DNA of 64,000 nucleotides from Fasciolopsis buskii (lineage: Eukaryota > Platyhelminthes > Trematoda > Plagiorchiida > Fasciolidae): assembly GCA_008360955.1 (NCBI GenBank), contig LUCM01007285.1, forward strand, positions 47,155 to 111,154. Reading direction: 5' to 3'. The translations under genes were made by a program, and so were the position numbers. The notes below the pieces were generated by a model that had not been told where the DNA came from, did not search any database, and saw nothing but the letters and a program-made list of their open reading frames with translations. Positions 61,591-64,000 of this stretch are shown one piece after another. How positions within the stretch are numbered: position 1 is the first letter of the stretch; every line of letters starts with the position of its first letter.

Positions 61591-64000
61591 AATTCTTTCC
61601 GCTATTTTGTAAAAAGTGAATTATAATTTGACAAAAGTCAAATTAACTTGTTCCAGTTAGAACATTTTTAAGTATTTTGAAATCATTTAAACTCTTTATT
61701 CGGAACTAACATTTTTGCTATCAAACGGTATATTTCGACTGGTGAACTAGGCAGTAAGAATAACCAGTTAGTAGATTACGAAATTGCTGTTTATCCCGAT
61801 TTGGGATCAGAAGCAAAGGTTTTCCGTCAAGATATGGGAATACGATTTCAATCTTGACGGAGCCATCATCTCCAAGATAAAGAGAATTACCTGAGATCGG
61901 CAGAGCATAATGAAACGTTCTTTTGTTAAATTTAAGGGTGGAAGTTGATTAGCCAAAGGTTTAGATAGCTCAGGAACCATGGGGTCATTGTTTAGACACA
62001 GGCGGAGAACTGTGCAGAATACTATTGTCAGTTGCTTTTGAATTTCAGGCCACTACGGAAAAAGCGATCAATGCGCCTGTGTCATTGTGTATTGAATTGT
62101 TTCTGCTTGTGTCGGTGTTCGTAAGACCATATTTCTTGCACTGATAATCCCAATGTCGCTAGCAAATCACGTGATCTCTGTTCCATACTTCAGGTATAAT
62201 GTATAGTTCACTGCTTCTGGCACTCTACGGAATCCAAGCGTTCATTCTGTTAAGGGGATATTTTGTCAAAAATACGGAAGAGATCAAAAACATACTTTCA
62301 TGGATAAATGAAACTTTGTATAACTAGATGGTGTCATGCACCACCATCGTTGTTAAAAACTTGATGGTAAACCCACAATAAATTCCAAGAATACTCTTAA
62401 CCAATGAAATGAAGTGCATCAGATGTGCAAAAAAGAAACTCCAAACTAGAGTAAATTTCCATCTGTGTTGGCGTAATAACAGAATAATCATATAGATACC
62501 ACAAATCAATACGAAATTGTAAACCTGACAGGTTGAAGGAGAGGTGTGAAATCGAACAAGTAGGATTGGATACGGAACAGAATGAAGGCAATAACTAAAA
62601 CAGACCAAGGCTTGAAAGATTATTTTTACGGCTATTTTAACTTCGGTGTTTAGATCCGGCTTCTTTTCTTCCGTAATCTAAGCCTCAGTATTTTGATTAT
62701 ATGGACTCCAATGAGATCAACAGGTTTTTCTGTAGCCATTTACCGAAAACTATCCGTTTCTTGACGGCGACCTAAAGGCAGTTGCCGAGTCAATTTTGTG
62801 CCCACTATCGATCAAGTATTGTAGCACTGCGCTGTGCCTTTTAGAAAAGCAGCCGGACGGTGTCCAGCCATAAGTGTGAAAAAGCGTCTAGGCGTGTCAG
62901 ATATACTGAACATCACAAAGTGATACAGAAGATCGGATTTGGACTGAGAAAGCAAAATACCCTTGGTCTGAGGAAGGACAAAGGCTTCGTTTTAGATACC
63001 GCCTTGACGCGCCGCCGGAAAGAAACTGTCATCTGCTGCTAGTCTTCATTTTAAGGTTTCCCACAGCTTATCAACTTTGAATAGAATCTTTAAGACAGTT
63101 TGCGGTCTGATATACGCAACAATAAACCGTCTCGAGAACGGATCTGGACATTCCGTTTCCTCTGAGTATCTCTTATGTGTTGAAACTCCCTGTCCAGCGT
63201 TGTAGAAAAAATATATTAGTAGCCTTATAGGGTAGATAGCTTGCTAAGTTCCGCTTATAACGAAAGGATAACGATTGTTCGGTAAACATTCGTTAGCAAA
63301 AAGCACAGATTATTTTCCTTCTGTGAAAATGACCTTGAATTTCAAACACTTACTGCAACCTCTTAGCTCCACGAGCTGTTCGCTATGCCTCAGATCACCC
63401 CATGCTGACCATTTAAATGCGAAGGTTGCAAATATTTGTACCGAATTTATTATTTTTTCACTTCAAGCGGTTGTATGCAGGCAAACCTAATCCTCTTATA
63501 CTGATTTTATGAAAGAAGAAGTTACGACCACTAACTTTGCCGTCATTTTATAGCCTTAAATATGACGAAAACTTATCTTACGATTGCCGTAAGTTTCTTT
63601 GCCGAATTTGTTTTCCTCATGCCGCGCCAATTTTTTTAAATTTTCAGCTGGCCTGTTCTCGTGGTTTTACTGAGCTGTTCACAGTCCCATGTCCCTAACT
63701 GCCCTCTGTGCAATCAACCTGCAGCAACAGTTCAAAGTACGGCTCGAGTAATACACCTTCAATTCATTACACCAAGAATCATTCCATGAAGATCAAAAAT
63801 CAAGTTCTGTAACAAATTAAAACTAAACACTACTTAAGTACATATCTTTGACAATTTACCTCACTTCTTTCCCATCGTCAAAGCAAATAAGTCGGCGCTG
63901 CATTATGACGATAAGTGTCCGACGCATGCAACGCACAAATGCAATCAGATGACAATAACAAGTCGGGAAGTCTCAAGTGCAGTTGGCCAATACCCAAGCT
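61591..64000. other. No gene recognised
   Basis: AT-rich sequence with short frames on both strands (62324-62608 minus, 62860-63042 plus, 63275-63490 plus) and no recognisable domain, RNA gene or tandem repeat. Confidence 0.5.

Noticed and set aside
1..64000. CRISPR arrays, bacterial operons, prophage or plasmid functions
   Set aside because: No regularly spaced direct repeats, no long tightly packed frames and no Shine-Dalgarno/start pairs. The recognised elements are eukaryotic retroelements.

Overview
This window looks like gene-poor nuclear DNA of a eukaryote, most likely a parasitic flatworm (Platyhelminthes, probably a trematode; a cestode cannot be excluded). The reasons are as follows. 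No open reading frame exceeds about 128 codons in 64 kb. The number of frames of 60-128 codons is about what random DNA of this AT-rich composition gives. There are no operons or ribosome-binding sites. The recognisable coding matter is decayed retroelement protein of kinds that are abundant in flatworms: CR1-type and RTE-type non-LTR elements, Penelope-like elements and Gypsy-type LTR elements. The taxon call is inference from remembered family consensus features; no search could be run.

Layout. 1-500 is a relatively GC-rich block carrying a dispersed repeat that recurs, diverged, near 49.6-49.8 kb. 3.74-4.1 kb is the 3' end of an RTE-like element. 4-28.6 kb is mostly featureless intergenic or intronic DNA with two microsatellites and one isolated signal-peptide-like frame. 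28.66-31.3 kb is a nearly complete but frameshifted CR1-type element (endonuclease, reverse transcriptase, C-terminus). 33.1-33.4 kb is a tRNA-headed SINE-like repeat, found again at 61.25-61.6 kb and as an inverted pair at 45.37-45.89 kb. 47.25-47.83 kb is a Penelope-like fragment with a GIY-YIG endonuclease signature. 50.3-53.8 kb holds two RTE copies lying tail to tail, the right one spanning endonuclease to C-terminus. 55.6-55.9 kb is a probable Gypsy-type RT/RNase H fragment. 60.9-61.1 kb may hold a decayed gag zinc knuckle.

No intact gene and no coherent multi-gene system is visible. The element proteins are all broken by stops and frameshifts, so nothing here is expected to work together as a pathway. 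A few possible host exons (3542-3588, 18415-18729, 54352-54526) are flagged at low confidence. The observation most worth checking is structural. Two 256-base inverted arms (50355-50610 and 51615-51870) differ at only 2 positions, yet they sit inside RTE copies that are otherwise strongly diverged. This points to recent gene conversion or template switching between inverted transposon copies.
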